From NCBI GenBank assembly GCA_964502145.1, contig CAZCVI010000097.1, positions 1-26,118 of the forward strand: a stretch of DNA of 26,118 nt, written 5' to 3'. This DNA is from CAZCVI01 sp964502145 (GTDB lineage Bacteria; Acidobacteriota; Aminicenantia; UBA2199). Each line of letters opens with the position of its first letter. Within the stretch, counting starts at the first letter, position 1. Made by a program: the position numbers and the translations under genes. Positions 7,721 through 14,584 of this stretch are shown here, in pieces. The notes beneath the pieces were generated by a model. It did no database searches. It was not told where the DNA came from and saw only the letters and a program-made list of their open reading frames with translations.

Positions 7721-7900
7721 CTATTTCCCAAATACTTCCTTGACCTGACCGATCTTTTTCTGAACCTTGCCGCCTAGCTTTTCGGAAGCACCATCCGCTT
7801 CCAAATCTGGATTATCGACTATTTGTCCAGCGACCTCTTTAACTTTGCCCTTCACTTCGTGAAAGGTTCCTTCAGCTTTGTCTCTAACGCTTGATTTCAT
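7721..7900 (-). CDS. CsbD-like general stress protein
   Basis: The reading frame is 59 codons long. It reads MKSSVRDKAEGTFHEVKGKV and continues with KEVAGQ, a GASEKLGGKVQKKIG strip and a VKEVFGK end. This is the CsbD family (small, charged, helical soluble proteins induced by general stress in many bacteria; molecular function unknown). GGAGG lies five bases before the ATG. The gene follows the DUF6600 gene by 43 bp on the same strand and very likely shares its sigma-54 promoter at 9291-9307. The family link to osmotic or stationary stress supports reading the cluster as a stress regulon. Length and composition are typical and no residue is missing. Confidence 0.93.
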   Translation of the reverse strand: MKSSVRDKAEGTFHEVKGKVKEVAGQIVDNPDLEADGASEKLGGKVQKKIGQVKEVFGK

Positions 7901-7943
7901 GGTATCCTCCTGTGAATGATGAAATTAAGATAAAAATAAATTT

Positions 7944-9251
7944 TTACTTTTTCTTATTTTTATTTTTATTTTTATTTTCATTATCATTCTTATTCTCATT
8001 CTTATTATTATTCTCATTCCTGTTCTTTATATTCTTTATAGATGGCTGTGATTCTTGCTTTCTTTGTTTGACGATTTGTTTGACTTGTTCATTATCCTGA
8101 TTGTTTCGTTTGGTCCACCGTTGTGTTTCGACTTGATGCCGTTCTTTTAGGGTGGCCATTTTGCGCTGGTTATTCTGTAAAACCCTTTCTTTTTCAGCTT
8201 TATCATTGATTTGTGCGAGTTCTTTGATGCGTTTTGTCTGAACGTATCTTAATTCTTGTGCTTGGGAGGTTCTGAGGAGGGCCTTTTCCTGGGCTTGGCG
8301 TCTTTGGATGCTTGTTTTTTGTGCATTTATTGGTTGTTGTTTCCGTGGCTCAAAAATTTTGACGGAGTTCAGCTTCTGCCGGGCCTCGTTTCTATTAAAG
8401 TAGGTTTTTGGTTTTGCCGAGTTATTTTCCCGGAAGTTCGGTCTGTAGATATTGACATTATTACCTGAGACCCTGCTAAGCCGGGGATCCTGGACGTTCC
8501 GAACGGTATAGCGCCGTACTGCTCGTCGGGTGACCCGTTGCACATAGGGAATACCAATGCCCTCGTTGTAAATCCGGTTGTTGTTGAAGCTGATGTTGAG
8601 GTGAATGGAGGTAAAATTAATGATGGTTGTGTTGCGTTCATAAGGGAGCGCGTAGCGATGTATATTACTGTCCATAAAATAGGAAGACTGGAGAAAAACC
8701 CAGAACCGGTTAGGAATTTTTATTGACAGGGAGATAAAGCCAACACCTGGACGGAAATCAGAGCCGGGGGGTAATGGTGCCCACCCGACGTATTGTTCGC
8801 TCCACCGCCAACTCACCCAGGCGGGAGCCCAGACTGTACCAGGAACCCAGAACCAACCAAAATCGCTGTCATACCCCCAGCGCCCGTAATGGAAAGGAAT
8901 GGAGCCCCATTCTTCACGTGCAACCCAGGTCCAGCCATAATCAGTCGAGACCCAGTGTCCGTCACTATAGGGACGCCATCGGTAGCCCATATTTCTGGGC
9001 GTCCACACATAGCCATAGGGTTCCATTTCGACCCAATTTCCATAGGGGTCCAGATAGTCATAGAAATAATCCATATCCATATCTCCCCTATCCCTCTCGT
9101 AGTCTTGTCTACTTCCCTGATTCTGGGGATAACCCTGATTCTGAGAATAACCCTGATTCTGGGAATACCCCATATCGGGCTTTGAGGAGGAAAGCTCGAA
9201 GCCCACGGCCATTAAAATACTTATTGTAATAATCCACAAAAACTTTTTCAT
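7944..9251 (-). CDS. Secreted DUF6600/YXWGXW-type envelope protein with Asn/Lys tail
   Basis: The protein has 435 residues. Residues 1-22 form a signal peptide (MKKFLWIITISILMAVGF), followed by three GYxQNQ repeats (about 29-46, an 18-bp repeat in DNA). Residues 55-170 carry the aromatic DUF6600 pattern (YGNWVE, YGYVWTPR, YGWTWVAREEWG, YGRWGYD, YVGWAPLPPG). The remainder is basic and Gln/Arg-rich, probably coiled coil, and the last ~25 residues are a low-complexity Asn/Lys/Glu tail from a 6-bp T-rich repeat (about 7960-8035). The family is periplasmic or surface-exposed, often beside stress and two-component genes, with no known activity. AAGGAG lies seven bases before the ATG. A strong sigma-54 promoter and two candidate enhancer sites lie upstream. 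Confidence 0.88.
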   Translation of the reverse strand: MKKFLWIITISILMAVGFELSSSKPDMGYSQNQGYSQNQGYPQNQGSRQDYERDRGDMDMDYFYDYLDPYGNWVEMEPYGYVWTPRNMGYRWRPYSDGHWVSTDYGWTWVAREEWGSIPFHYGRWGYDSDFGWFWVPGTVWAPAWVSWRWSEQYVGWAPLPPGSDFRPGVGFISLSIKIPNRFWVFLQSSYFMDSNIHRYALPYERNTTIINFTSIHLNISFNNNRIYNEGIGIPYVQRVTRRAVRRYTVRNVQDPRLSRVSGNNVNIYRPNFRENNSAKPKTYFNRNEARQKLNSVKIFEPRKQQPINAQKTSIQRRQAQEKALLRTSQAQELRYVQTKRIKELAQINDKAEKERVLQNNQRKMATLKERHQVETQRWTKRNNQDNEQVKQIVKQRKQESQPSIKNIKNRNENNNKNENKNDNENKNKNKNKKK

Positions 9252-9290
9252 GTTCGATCTCCTTTTCTTTTAAGTGTCTTTATAAAGTAG

Positions 9291-9307
9291 AGCAATTTAC
9301 ATGCCAA
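9291..9307 (-). promoter_or_regulatory. Sigma-54 promoter P1 (DUF6600-csbD operon)
   Basis: Minus strand TTGGCATGTAAATTGCT has GG and GC exactly 10 bp apart and matches the -24/-12 consensus (TGGCAYR-N4-TTGCW) at every key base. Transcription would start near 9280, about 30 nt before the DUF6600 ATG. Confidence 0.88.
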
Positions 9308-9346
9308 TACATATTAATGCAATGCTGCCAGGAAATTCATACACCG

Positions 9347-9411
9347 TGGGGGTAATGGGAATAATGGGAATTATGAGAGTTATGAGAGTTATGGGAGTTA
9401 TGGGAGTAATA
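9347..9411. repeat. GGGARTTAT 9-bp array in the divergent region
   Basis: About seven degenerate 9-bp units (GGGAATAAT, GGGAATTAT, GAGAGTTAT, GGGAGTTAT) lie between sigma-54 promoter P1 and its candidate enhancers. Facing units (ATAACTCCC) stand at 9583-9591, so the two can base-pair across the enhancer region. It is the complement of the repeat used in coding linkers at 961-1020 and 10886-10987. Confidence 0.8.
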
Positions 9412-9448
9412 AGACTGCTTCAGACTTTTCTCCACTCTCCTGAGAGAT

Positions 9449-9481
9449 TGTCCTATAAAGCAGCACGTTTCCTATAAAACA
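9449..9481 (-). promoter_or_regulatory. Two candidate enhancer sites for P1
   Basis: TGTCCTATAAAGCA (9449-9462) and TTTCCTATAAAACA (9468-9481) repeat at a 19-bp spacing. The motif is an imperfect palindrome, TGTYYTATARRACA. The same 14-mer is found upstream of P2 (13610-13623) and P3 (19566-19579), and a relative stands before P4 (13839-13853). These sites lie about 145-175 bp upstream of P1, a usual enhancer distance for NtrC-type activators. Confidence 0.65.
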
Positions 9482-9623
9482 GTAAATTTCCCGCCATGTG
9501 GTATTAAAGTGATGGTACGAAAGGGATGGTTTAACGAAAAAAAAATTTATTTCATAACTGATATTTATATTTATCCCATAACTCCCATTAACTTGGTGGT
9601 GGATTTAGAATTATTTAAAAAGC

Positions 9624-9652
9624 TTGAATTCCACTATTGAATATGGTAAAAT
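9624..9652 (+). promoter_or_regulatory. Predicted sigma-70 promoter of the sigma-54 activator gene
   Basis: TTGAAT (9624-9629), a 17-bp spacer and TAAAAT (9647-9652) end 38 bp before the ATG at 9690. A similar arrangement (TTGAAA-N17-TAAAAA, 20433-20461) precedes the gene at 20496, and both follow a TTGGYGGTGRATTTAG segment. Confidence 0.5.
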
Positions 9653-9689
9653 TAAAGAAAACTCAGAGGCTTGACAAGGTATAGAACGG

Positions 9690-11210
9690 ATGGTAAATGT
9701 TTTAATAATTGATGACGACAAAGTGATGTGCGACTGGATCGCAACTGCTGTGGACCGAACAGGACAAAAATCAACCTGCGTTCACACACTGTCAGAAGGA
9801 CTCAAGAAAGCCCAGGCGGAGTCATTTGCAGTGATTTTTCTTGAGGCGCATATGTCCGATGGTAGCGGCGTGGATATCATCCAAAAATTAAAGGGTACTG
9901 GCTACGCCCCGGAAATAATTATCATCACTGGCTTTGGCGATCCCGATGAAGCCGAACTGGCTATCACCAACGGGGCCTGGGATTACATCGAAAAGCCCTC
10001 CTCGCTGGAAGCCATTCAAATGCACCTGGCCAGTGTGCTGGAATATAAATTGGAGAAACGCGCGGGGAAACCAATGGTGGCTTTGAAAAGAAAGGACATC
10101 ATCGGCAGTTCGCAACGGTTGGATTTAAGCTTTGAGCTGCTGGGCCAGGCGGCACAAAGCAATGTCAATGTGCTGATCACGGGGGAAACGGGGACGGGAA
10201 AAGAACTTTTTGCCAAGGCGATACATTTCAACAGCGACCGGGCCAGCAAGAATTTTGTGATTGTGGACTGCACTTCACTGCCTGAAACCCTGGTTGAAAA
10301 CCTTCTTTTCGGCCACGCGCGGGGGTCTTACACGGGTGCTTACACCAGCCATGATGGGTTGATAAAACAGGCTGACAAAGGAACTCTTTTTCTGGATGAA
10401 ATCGGTGAACTACCGCTGGAAATTCAAAAAAGTTTCCTCCGCGTGACCCAGGAACACCGCTTCCGTCCGGTGGGTGGCAATCAAGAGTTGACCAGCGATT
10501 TCCGATTGGTAGGGGCGACGAATCGAAACCTGGACGAGATGGTCCAGCAAGGCAAATTTCGTGAGGACCTGCTCTTCCGGTTACGCTCGCTGGTGATCGA
10601 ATTACCGCCCTTAAGGGAGTGTCTGGAAGATATCAAAGAATTAGTCCTGCACTATACGAAATCACTGTGCCAACGGTTTGGAATAGGGGTGAAAGAATTC
10701 TCTCCCGAATTCTTGACTGCGGTCACCCATTATAAGTGGCCGGGAAATGTCCGGGAACTAATCCAAGCCCTGGAAAAGGCGCTACTTGCTGCAAAAGATG
10801 TCCCCATCCTGTACCCCAAACACCTGCCCACGCACATTCGCATCCAAGTCGCCCGAAACGGCGTTCACAAGAATCTCTTAAATCACATAACTCCCATTAA
10901 TCGCATAACTCCCATAATTCCCATAACTCCCATAACTCCCCTAATTCCCATAACTCCCCTAATTCCCATAACTCCCATCAATCCCATTCTTCAGGATCAC
11001 CCAAGCATAAGCCCCAGTGTGCCCCCGACATTGCCGCCCAAATTAAAAGAGCTTCGCAGAATCGCTATTGCCGAGTCAGAGAAGCAGTATTTTAAGGAGT
11101 TGGTCTCATATGTAGGGGGGGATATTGATGAAGCGTGCCGAATTTCCGGCCTGTCCCGTTCACGATTATATACGCTTCTCAAAAAGTACCGGTTGACCCC
11201 TCCACTTTAA
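9690..11210 (+). CDS. Sigma-54-dependent activator with a phosphomimetic (Glu) receiver
   Basis: The protein has 506 residues. Residues 3-117 have a receiver fold with D8-D10, T80 and K102. The phospho-acceptor position is E52 (VIFLEAHMSDGSG) where Asp is expected; in NtrC an Asp-to-Glu change gives constitutive activity. The AAA+ domain (about 135-365) has Walker A GETGTGKE (165-172), the sigma-54 contact loop as GSYTGA (212-217, a variant of GAFTGA), Walker B TLFLDE (232-237) and arginine-finger FREDLLFRL (290-298). Residues 399-432 are an Ile/Thr/Pro linker encoded by 9-bp repeats. A Fis-type helix-turn-helix ends the protein (about 455-501, ACRISGLSRSRLYTLLKKY). It is the obvious candidate to drive the five sigma-54 promoters around it; that assignment is inferred. 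No strong ribosome site precedes the ATG (AAGG lies 11 bases away). Confidence 0.93.
   Translation: MVNVLIIDDDKVMCDWIATAVDRTGQKSTCVHTLSEGLKKAQAESFAVIFLEAHMSDGSGVDIIQKLKGTGYAPEIIIITGFGDPDEAELAITNGAWDYIEKPSSLEAIQMHLASVLEYKLEKRAGKPMVALKRKDIIGSSQRLDLSFELLGQAAQSNVNVLITGETGTGKELFAKAIHFNSDRASKNFVIVDCTSLPETLVENLLFGHARGSYTGAYTSHDGLIKQADKGTLFLDEIGELPLEIQKSFLRVTQEHRFRPVGGNQELTSDFRLVGATNRNLDEMVQQGKFREDLLFRLRSLVIELPPLRECLEDIKELVLHYTKSLCQRFGIGVKEFSPEFLTAVTHYKWPGNVRELIQALEKALLAAKDVPILYPKHLPTHIRIQVARNGVHKNLLNHITPINRITPIIPITPITPLIPITPLIPITPINPILQDHPSISPSVPPTLPPKLKELRRIAIAESEKQYFKELVSYVGGDIDEACRISGLSRSRLYTLLKKYRLTPPL
10886..10987 (+). repeat. ATAACTCCC/ATAATTCCC 9-bp array inside the activator gene
   Basis: About eleven in-frame 9-bp units encode a linker built of ITP and IIP triplets between the AAA+ and DNA-binding domains. 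The frame (CCC ATA ACT) is the same as in the TIR gene linker at 961-1020. Confidence 0.9.
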
Positions 11211-11277
11211 TCTCGGCGCTCCTAATTTCGTAGTCACGGGTTGCCTTTTTATTTATTGAATAGTTTGTTTGCTTGAT

Positions 11278-11294
11278 TTGGCATGTTTATTGCT
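11278..11294 (+). promoter_or_regulatory. Sigma-54 promoter P5 (123-aa gene)
   Basis: TTGGCATGTTTATTGCT has GG and GC 10 bp apart and agrees fully with the consensus. The gene starts at 11356, about 50 nt after the predicted transcription start. I find no copy of the TGTCCTATAAAACA-type site upstream. Confidence 0.85.
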
Positions 11295-11355
11295 TCAATT
11301 CTTTAGGCCCGGTAAGAAAAACTCTGGGTCATTTTAATAAAGGAGAATAAAAGCA

Positions 11356-11727
11356 ATGCAACTACTATTTTATGCCAGTGGGAACGACAAGGATAAGAAG
11401 AGACTTGAAACAGCGATCCATTTTGCACTTCCAGATCGCCCCGTCGAACTTTTCACACGGTTGGTCGACTTCCGAGAGAGGCTTGGTTTTATTGTTGAAC
11501 CCAATTCTATTGCTATATTATTAGCTGCCGACCATGGAGAACTCATAGAGATGCAGTTATTTCGCCAGTTGCTCCCTGAGATTTACGTCATCCTGGTTAT
11601 CCCGGATTGGAAGGCCAGCACAGTCAAACTGGCTTACCTTTTGTTGCCTCGTCTCTTAAGCCAAAAAAAAGAAAATTTCACGGATATTTCAGAAGTTCTT
11701 AGAAAAATGGTTAGTACTATTCATTGA
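11356..11727 (+). CDS. Hypothetical 123-residue alpha/beta protein under sigma-54 control
   Basis: I do not recognise this protein. It has 123 residues, no signal peptide and no membrane helix. Alternating strand-like (MQLLFYAS, SIAILLAAD, EIYVILVIPDW) and helix-like segments with a spacing like a receiver domain suggest a flavodoxin or CheY-type fold. The acidic pocket and the conserved Thr and Lys are not convincingly present, so it is at most a degenerate receiver. AGGAGAATAAAAGCA stands directly before the ATG, and promoter P5 precedes it. It is alone on its transcript, directly downstream of the activator gene, so it may be an accessory or feedback partner of that activator; this is only suggested by position. 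Confidence 0.75.
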   Translation: MQLLFYASGNDKDKKRLETAIHFALPDRPVELFTRLVDFRERLGFIVEPNSIAILLAADHGELIEMQLFRQLLPEIYVILVIPDWKASTVKLAYLLLPRLLSQKKENFTDISEVLRKMVSTIH

Positions 11728-11888
11728 TCAGTAGAACATGTTTCTTTTGGCCTTCCCCGGATAAAAATCCCCCCCCTTAACGCAGAGCGTGTCGAGGAAT
11801 CGAACGCCCCACGTCTTTCTATTCCTATATTTAGTTTTATATTTGGTCCTAACTCGTTTCTTCTCACTGTTGATGGCGATATGTTATC

Positions 11889-12191
11889 TTATCCCAGCTT
11901 AAAAATTATCATAAAGATTCTAATGACTAAAAGAATCCAAGCTACAGTTACAATAATCCATGCAATTCTACTAGAATAACCCACAAGAAATACGAATAAG
12001 GTCAATATGATCAAAAATCCAAGCGGATCGATCAGACTGTTTGGAAAAGCACTACTTGAAAATATCGCTTGCAGGAGATTGGTAATCCATACCCCAATCT
12101 GATGGGCAATAAAATAAATGAAAGTGAGTATCTTATGAAGGATCCCACTCAATGTATCTTCTGGTACAACTAAACTACTCATTGCGGTCAT
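11889..12191 (-). CDS. Small membrane protein, probably three helices
   Basis: The 100-residue protein has no family I recognise. Hydrophobic segments lie at about 17-43 (ILTFIYFIAHQIGVWITNLL), 57-71 (LGFLIILTLFVFLVG) and 76-97 (AWIIVTVAWILLVIRIFMII). It is probably an inner-membrane protein with a short N-terminal cytoplasmic part. AAGGAGG stands nine bases before the ATG at 12191; a second ATG three codons later is also possible. No good sigma-54 site was found: a TGGCAGG-type element upstream has an 11-bp rather than 10-bp GG-GC spacing. A large hairpin (12255-12299) lies in its leader. It sits among stress-type envelope genes, and its role is unknown. Confidence 0.65.
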   Translation of the reverse strand: MTAMSSLVVPEDTLSGILHKILTFIYFIAHQIGVWITNLLQAIFSSSAFPNSLIDPLGFLIILTLFVFLVGYSSRIAWIIVTVAWILLVIRIFMIIFKLG

Positions 12192-12254
12192 CGTGTTCGG
12201 CCTCCTTGGCCAAGACTATTTTTGCTATTTATAAGCGGCAAGCGCCCACACCGG

Positions 12255-12299
12255 AGCGGGGTTTCCTGCCAGCACAATGAAGTGCGCAGTAGCCCCGCT
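12255..12299. repeat. GC-rich hairpin in the leader of the 12191 gene
   Basis: AGCGGGG (12255-12261) pairs with CCCCGCT (12293-12299), with an inner complementary GCAC/GTGC pair. It lies in the 222-bp gap between two minus-strand genes and has no U tract in that direction, so it is more likely a REP-like element or mRNA-stabilising structure than a terminator. On the plus strand it is followed by four T. Confidence 0.5.
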
Positions 12300-12413
12300 T
12301 TTGGTGTATAGTGCTTGGCGGGTATTATCGGGTTAAAACACGTTCCCGTGTTGATTCATGATGCATGTAAAAGGGGGGGAACGTCAGGCACCTTTTAAAA
12401 TTGAAATCCAGGT

Positions 12414-13025
12414 TTAAAGCACAAGATATAACGCCAACCCGACACTGGCATAACTACGGGAATTTTCATTGAGGCCAAGGCCAAACTCGGCCAGGAAATC
12501 AAGTTCATCGCTGATCTTGTATTCAATCCCGGGCACGAGATGCATCAAGGTCTGATTGATATCGGAGTTTTTGAATGAATCGAAGGCCAATTTGAAACCG
12601 CCGTATAGCTCCAGACGATTGGCAGGCGCAGTGCTTACCATGAGTGACGCGTCGATACCAGAGCTGTCTGCCCCGATGTCCACGTTGGTCATGTGTGCGC
12701 CCACTGCCACGGAGAGGTTTAATTTCTGTTGATGGATGAGCCAAAACTCTATATCTGCGCCAAAGTAATTGAGACCTTTGAAGAAAGCGCCCTTGGCTTC
12801 GATGTCGATGCGGGTAGTGATCCCAAAGCCAGCGCGCCCGGCCACGCCAAATACCGAGTCGCTACCGTTCTTGCCAAAAAGCACTGTCGGGAAAACAGCC
12901 ACCTTCAGGTTACCCTTTTTGATGGTTTCAGCCGAGTTCATCAGCACGCTCTGTGCGGATAATACGGCAGTGGCAGTGGCGAAAAACATCACCGCAGCCA
13001 GAATAATCATGATTCTTTTAATCAT
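12414..13025 (-). CDS. Predicted outer-membrane beta-barrel protein
   Basis: The protein has 203 residues. The first 24 form a signal peptide ending ATAVLSA before QS. The rest alternates polar and hydrophobic residues in about eight strands (KVAVFPTVLFG, RIDIEAKGAFF, LNLSVAVGAHM, RLELYGGFKLAF, DFLAEFGLGL). It ends in YASVGLALYLVL, a short barrel-type C-terminal strand, although the last residue is Leu rather than the usual Phe. It resembles small outer-membrane proteins of unknown role. AGGAGG stands just before the ATG. It follows the 105-aa gene by 32 bp and should share sigma-54 promoter P2. Surface location fits the envelope-stress theme. Confidence 0.8.
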   Translation of the reverse strand: MIKRIMIILAAVMFFATATAVLSAQSVLMNSAETIKKGNLKVAVFPTVLFGKNGSDSVFGVAGRAGFGITTRIDIEAKGAFFKGLNYFGADIEFWLIHQQKLNLSVAVGAHMTNVDIGADSSGIDASLMVSTAPANRLELYGGFKLAFDSFKNSDINQTLMHLVPGIEYKISDELDFLAEFGLGLNENSRSYASVGLALYLVL

Positions 13026-13057
13026 TTAACTCCTCCTAATTTTTCTATTCCAGATGA

Positions 13058-13375
13058 TTACTTGATAATCATGCGGTTGTTCATTTTTTTGAGGCTTTGG
13101 ATATCTTTAATACGTTTGATAACCAATTCTTTTTTAACACGCTTGATAACCGTTTCTTTTTTTGTCCGGTTACGGGTGGGACCCTGTCGGATGACCCGAT
13201 TTTCCTTTGCTTGGACATCAGTATTGCCATCGTCGTTAAGATCAATACCGAATACATAAGATCTTTTTGAACTTGATGGGTTACTAGTGCCCATTTTAAC
13301 AGCAAACAAAGAGCCAGGAAGCTTTAACAATGCAGCAGCTCCATGAATTAACGTTTCCAGGTAGTTTCTTTTCAT
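13058..13375 (-). CDS. Hypothetical basic protein with a calcium-loop-like motif
   Basis: The 105-residue protein belongs to no family I recognise. The N-terminal 28 residues are mildly hydrophobic (YLETLIHGAAALLKLPGSLFAVKM) and might form a membrane-associated helix or weak export signal. The centre has DLNDDGNTDVQ (about 45-55), which fits the DxNxDG calcium-binding loop of dockerin or EF-hand proteins. The last 40 residues are strongly basic with repeated VIKRVKKELVIKRIK, probably an amphipathic helix. AGAGGA stands six bases before the ATG. It is first in an operon with the beta-barrel gene and is preceded by promoter P2 and one candidate enhancer site. Confidence 0.7.
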   Translation of the reverse strand: MKRNYLETLIHGAAALLKLPGSLFAVKMGTSNPSSSKRSYVFGIDLNDDGNTDVQAKENRVIRQGPTRNRTKKETVIKRVKKELVIKRIKDIQSLKKMNNRMIIK

Positions 13376-13442
13376 TTTATTCCTCTTTTAAGAATTTATG
13401 ATATTAGTTTTTTAAAAAGTGGTACAGTTACTATTAATACAG

Positions 13443-13459
13443 AGCATTTATCATGCCAA
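13443..13459 (-). promoter_or_regulatory. Sigma-54 promoter P2 (105-aa/beta-barrel operon)
   Basis: Minus strand TTGGCATGATAAATGCT has GG-N10-GC. The start would be about 55 nt before the ATG at 13375. The surrounding ~240 bp resembles that of P3. Confidence 0.83.
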
Positions 13460-13609
13460 TGTTTCAACACGTTGTTTCAATACATTCTCAACATATAAGG
13501 AAAATACTGGTAATTAACAAAACACCCTGTTAATATCCAATGACAAAAGGCTTTTCAAAAGAACAGCGGAGATTAATCAGTGAAAATCAACTTTTCCTCC
13601 AAGCCAAAT

Positions 13610-13623
13610 TATCCTATAAAACA
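13610..13623 (-). promoter_or_regulatory. Candidate enhancer site for P2
   Basis: TATCCTATAAAACA differs from the P3 site (TGTCCTATAAAACA) at one base and lies about 155 bp upstream of P2. Weaker TTCCTGAAAAG and TTTCCTGTGG segments follow at 13630-13655. Confidence 0.6.
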
Positions 13624-13777
13624 GTATTATTCCTGAAAAGTAGTATTTTTCCTGTGGTGTAGATGTAGAACCGCCGGTAAAATCAATGCTATTGTCTTAG
13701 CAAAGATAACAATGTTTTTTTCTACCCACTTAACGCGTCATCCAGTTTTACTGACCTCATATATAGGTTATACATAT

Positions 13778-13830
13778 CAGTCATATATATCAGTCATATA
13801 TATCAGTCATATATATCAGTCATATATATA
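13778..13830. repeat. 13-bp AT-rich tandem array
   Basis: Four exact copies of CAGTCATATATAT begin at 13778, 13791, 13804 and 13817. They end just before the candidate enhancer of P4 (13839). The rest of the 13376-14012 gap holds the P2 and P4 control regions and nothing recognisable as coding. Confidence 0.9.
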
Positions 13831-13838
13831 GCTCAATT

Positions 13839-13853
13839 TGTCTGATAGGAAAC
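13839..13853 (+). promoter_or_regulatory. Candidate enhancer site for P4
   Basis: TGTCTGATAGGAAAC shares ATAGGAAACG with the site at 9468-9481 read toward its own gene, so orientation relative to the target is kept. It lies about 60 bp upstream of P4, closer than for P1-P3. Confidence 0.45.
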
Positions 13854-13910
13854 GATGCGTTTGTTTTTTTCCAGCTCAGATTCTTGACATTCTGGAGATA
13901 TGGACGGATT

Positions 13911-13927
13911 CTGGCATGAAAATTGCT
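13911..13927 (+). promoter_or_regulatory. Sigma-54 promoter P4 (Lmo0937-like gene 1)
   Basis: CTGGCATGAAAATTGCT has GG-N10-GC and full agreement with the consensus. It stands about 85 bp before the ATG at 14013. Confidence 0.86.
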
Positions 13928-13995
13928 CTAATAACGTAGCTACCTCCAGTCATGGTACTTTCCAGTAATGGCTGTGAAGGGCAGCGTAAAGTATT

Positions 13996-14102
13996 AAAAA
14001 AAGGAGTTTAACATGCTTGAGACAATTTTGATAGTCCTGGTTATCCTGTGGGCGTTGGGGTTCTTTGCTTTCCACATTAGCAGTTCCCTGATCCATGTGC
14101 TT
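13996..14102 (+). repeat. 107-bp direct repeat, copy 1 (other copy 17072-17178)
   Basis: Positions 13996-14102 and 17072-17178 are identical at a constant offset of 3,076 bp, covering the ribosome site and the first 30 codons of the Lmo0937-like genes. Similarity drops after this, yet near-identical terminators follow both. The repeat could recombine and delete the genes between. Confidence 0.9.
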
Positions 14103-14165
14103 TTGGTGGTTGCAGTAGTCATTCTGTTCATTAGATTGATGCAAGGCCGGAGAAGGATTTTTTAG
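14013..14165 (+). CDS. Lmo0937-like small membrane protein, copy 1
   Basis: This 50-residue peptide, MLETILIVLVILWALGFF followed by AFHISSSLIHVLLVVAVVILF and a basic end (GRRRIF), matches the Lmo0937 family: tiny two-helix membrane proteins, frequent in stress regulons, function unknown. AAGGAG (14001-14006) stands six bases before the ATG. Its first 30 codons and its ribosome site are identical to those of copy 2 at 17089. The predicted sigma-54 promoter P4 lies upstream and an 11-bp stem terminator (14207-14233) downstream, so it probably makes an abundant monocistronic message. Confidence 0.9.
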   Translation: MLETILIVLVILWALGFFAFHISSSLIHVLLVVAVVILFIRLMQGRRRIF

Positions 14166-14206
14166 CGGAGAGTCTAAAATTCGAGAAGGATATAGATAAT
14201 CCTCGC

Positions 14207-14235
14207 AGACCTTGGGCGGAGTGCCCAAGGTCTCT
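14207..14235 (+). terminator. Terminator after Lmo0937-like gene 1
   Basis: AGACCTTGGGC (14207-14217) and GCCCAAGGTCT (14223-14233) make a perfect 11-bp stem with a 5-nt loop, followed by CTTCTTTC. The same stem ends copy 2 at 17325. Confidence 0.8.
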
Positions 14236-14321
14236 TCTTTCGGCACGGTTTTCAAATCGTGGTTTGGCGTGTCGCCCACTCTACAAAAACCAAGCGACAC
14301 AAAATTTTGGGTAGGTCTATA

Positions 14322-14528
14322 ATGAAGCGATTTTTGATGATTTTAGTCTGGGTGTGGTTGATTATTGTGGGTGGCCTGCTTATTACCCCTGGAGGCATAT
14401 TCTGCATCACGTGTGGTGCAACCATCAATGCTTCTGGCTTCATTGGGAAACCCGCGATTTTTGTGATCGGGATTGTATCGATTGCTATGGGTATCATTGG
14501 CATAGTGGTGAAAAATAAAAATGCTTAA
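14322..14528 (+). CDS. Small two-helix membrane protein
   Basis: The 68-residue protein starts at an ATG at 14322. Helices lie at about 4-22 (FLMILVWVWLIIVGGLLIT) and 43-64 (GKPAIFVIGIVSIAMGIIGIVV), separated by a loop with GIFCITCGA, whose CxxC pair could bind metal or form a disulfide. I do not recognise the family. The frame is open to 14259, but the extra residues are polar, begin just after the terminator hairpin and have no ribosome site; 14322 places the first helix at the N-terminus. It lies 56 bp before the CHAP gene and may be co-transcribed with it. Confidence 0.65.
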   Translation: MKRFLMILVWVWLIIVGGLLITPGGIFCITCGATINASGFIGKPAIFVIGIVSIAMGIIGIVVKNKNA

Positions 14529-14584
14529 AAAAACAGATTTAGAACAACGTCTGCAAAGACAGATAAATTATAATGGAGAACACT

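Noticed and set aside
11775..11820. tRNA-like 3' end on the minus strand (GTTCGATTCC)
   Set aside because: The T-arm stems do not pair and no anticodon or D arm is present.
12255..12299. Sigma-54 promoter for the 12191 gene (TGGCAGG...CGCT)
   Set aside because: The GG-GC spacing is 11 bp, not 10, and the -12 box is poor.
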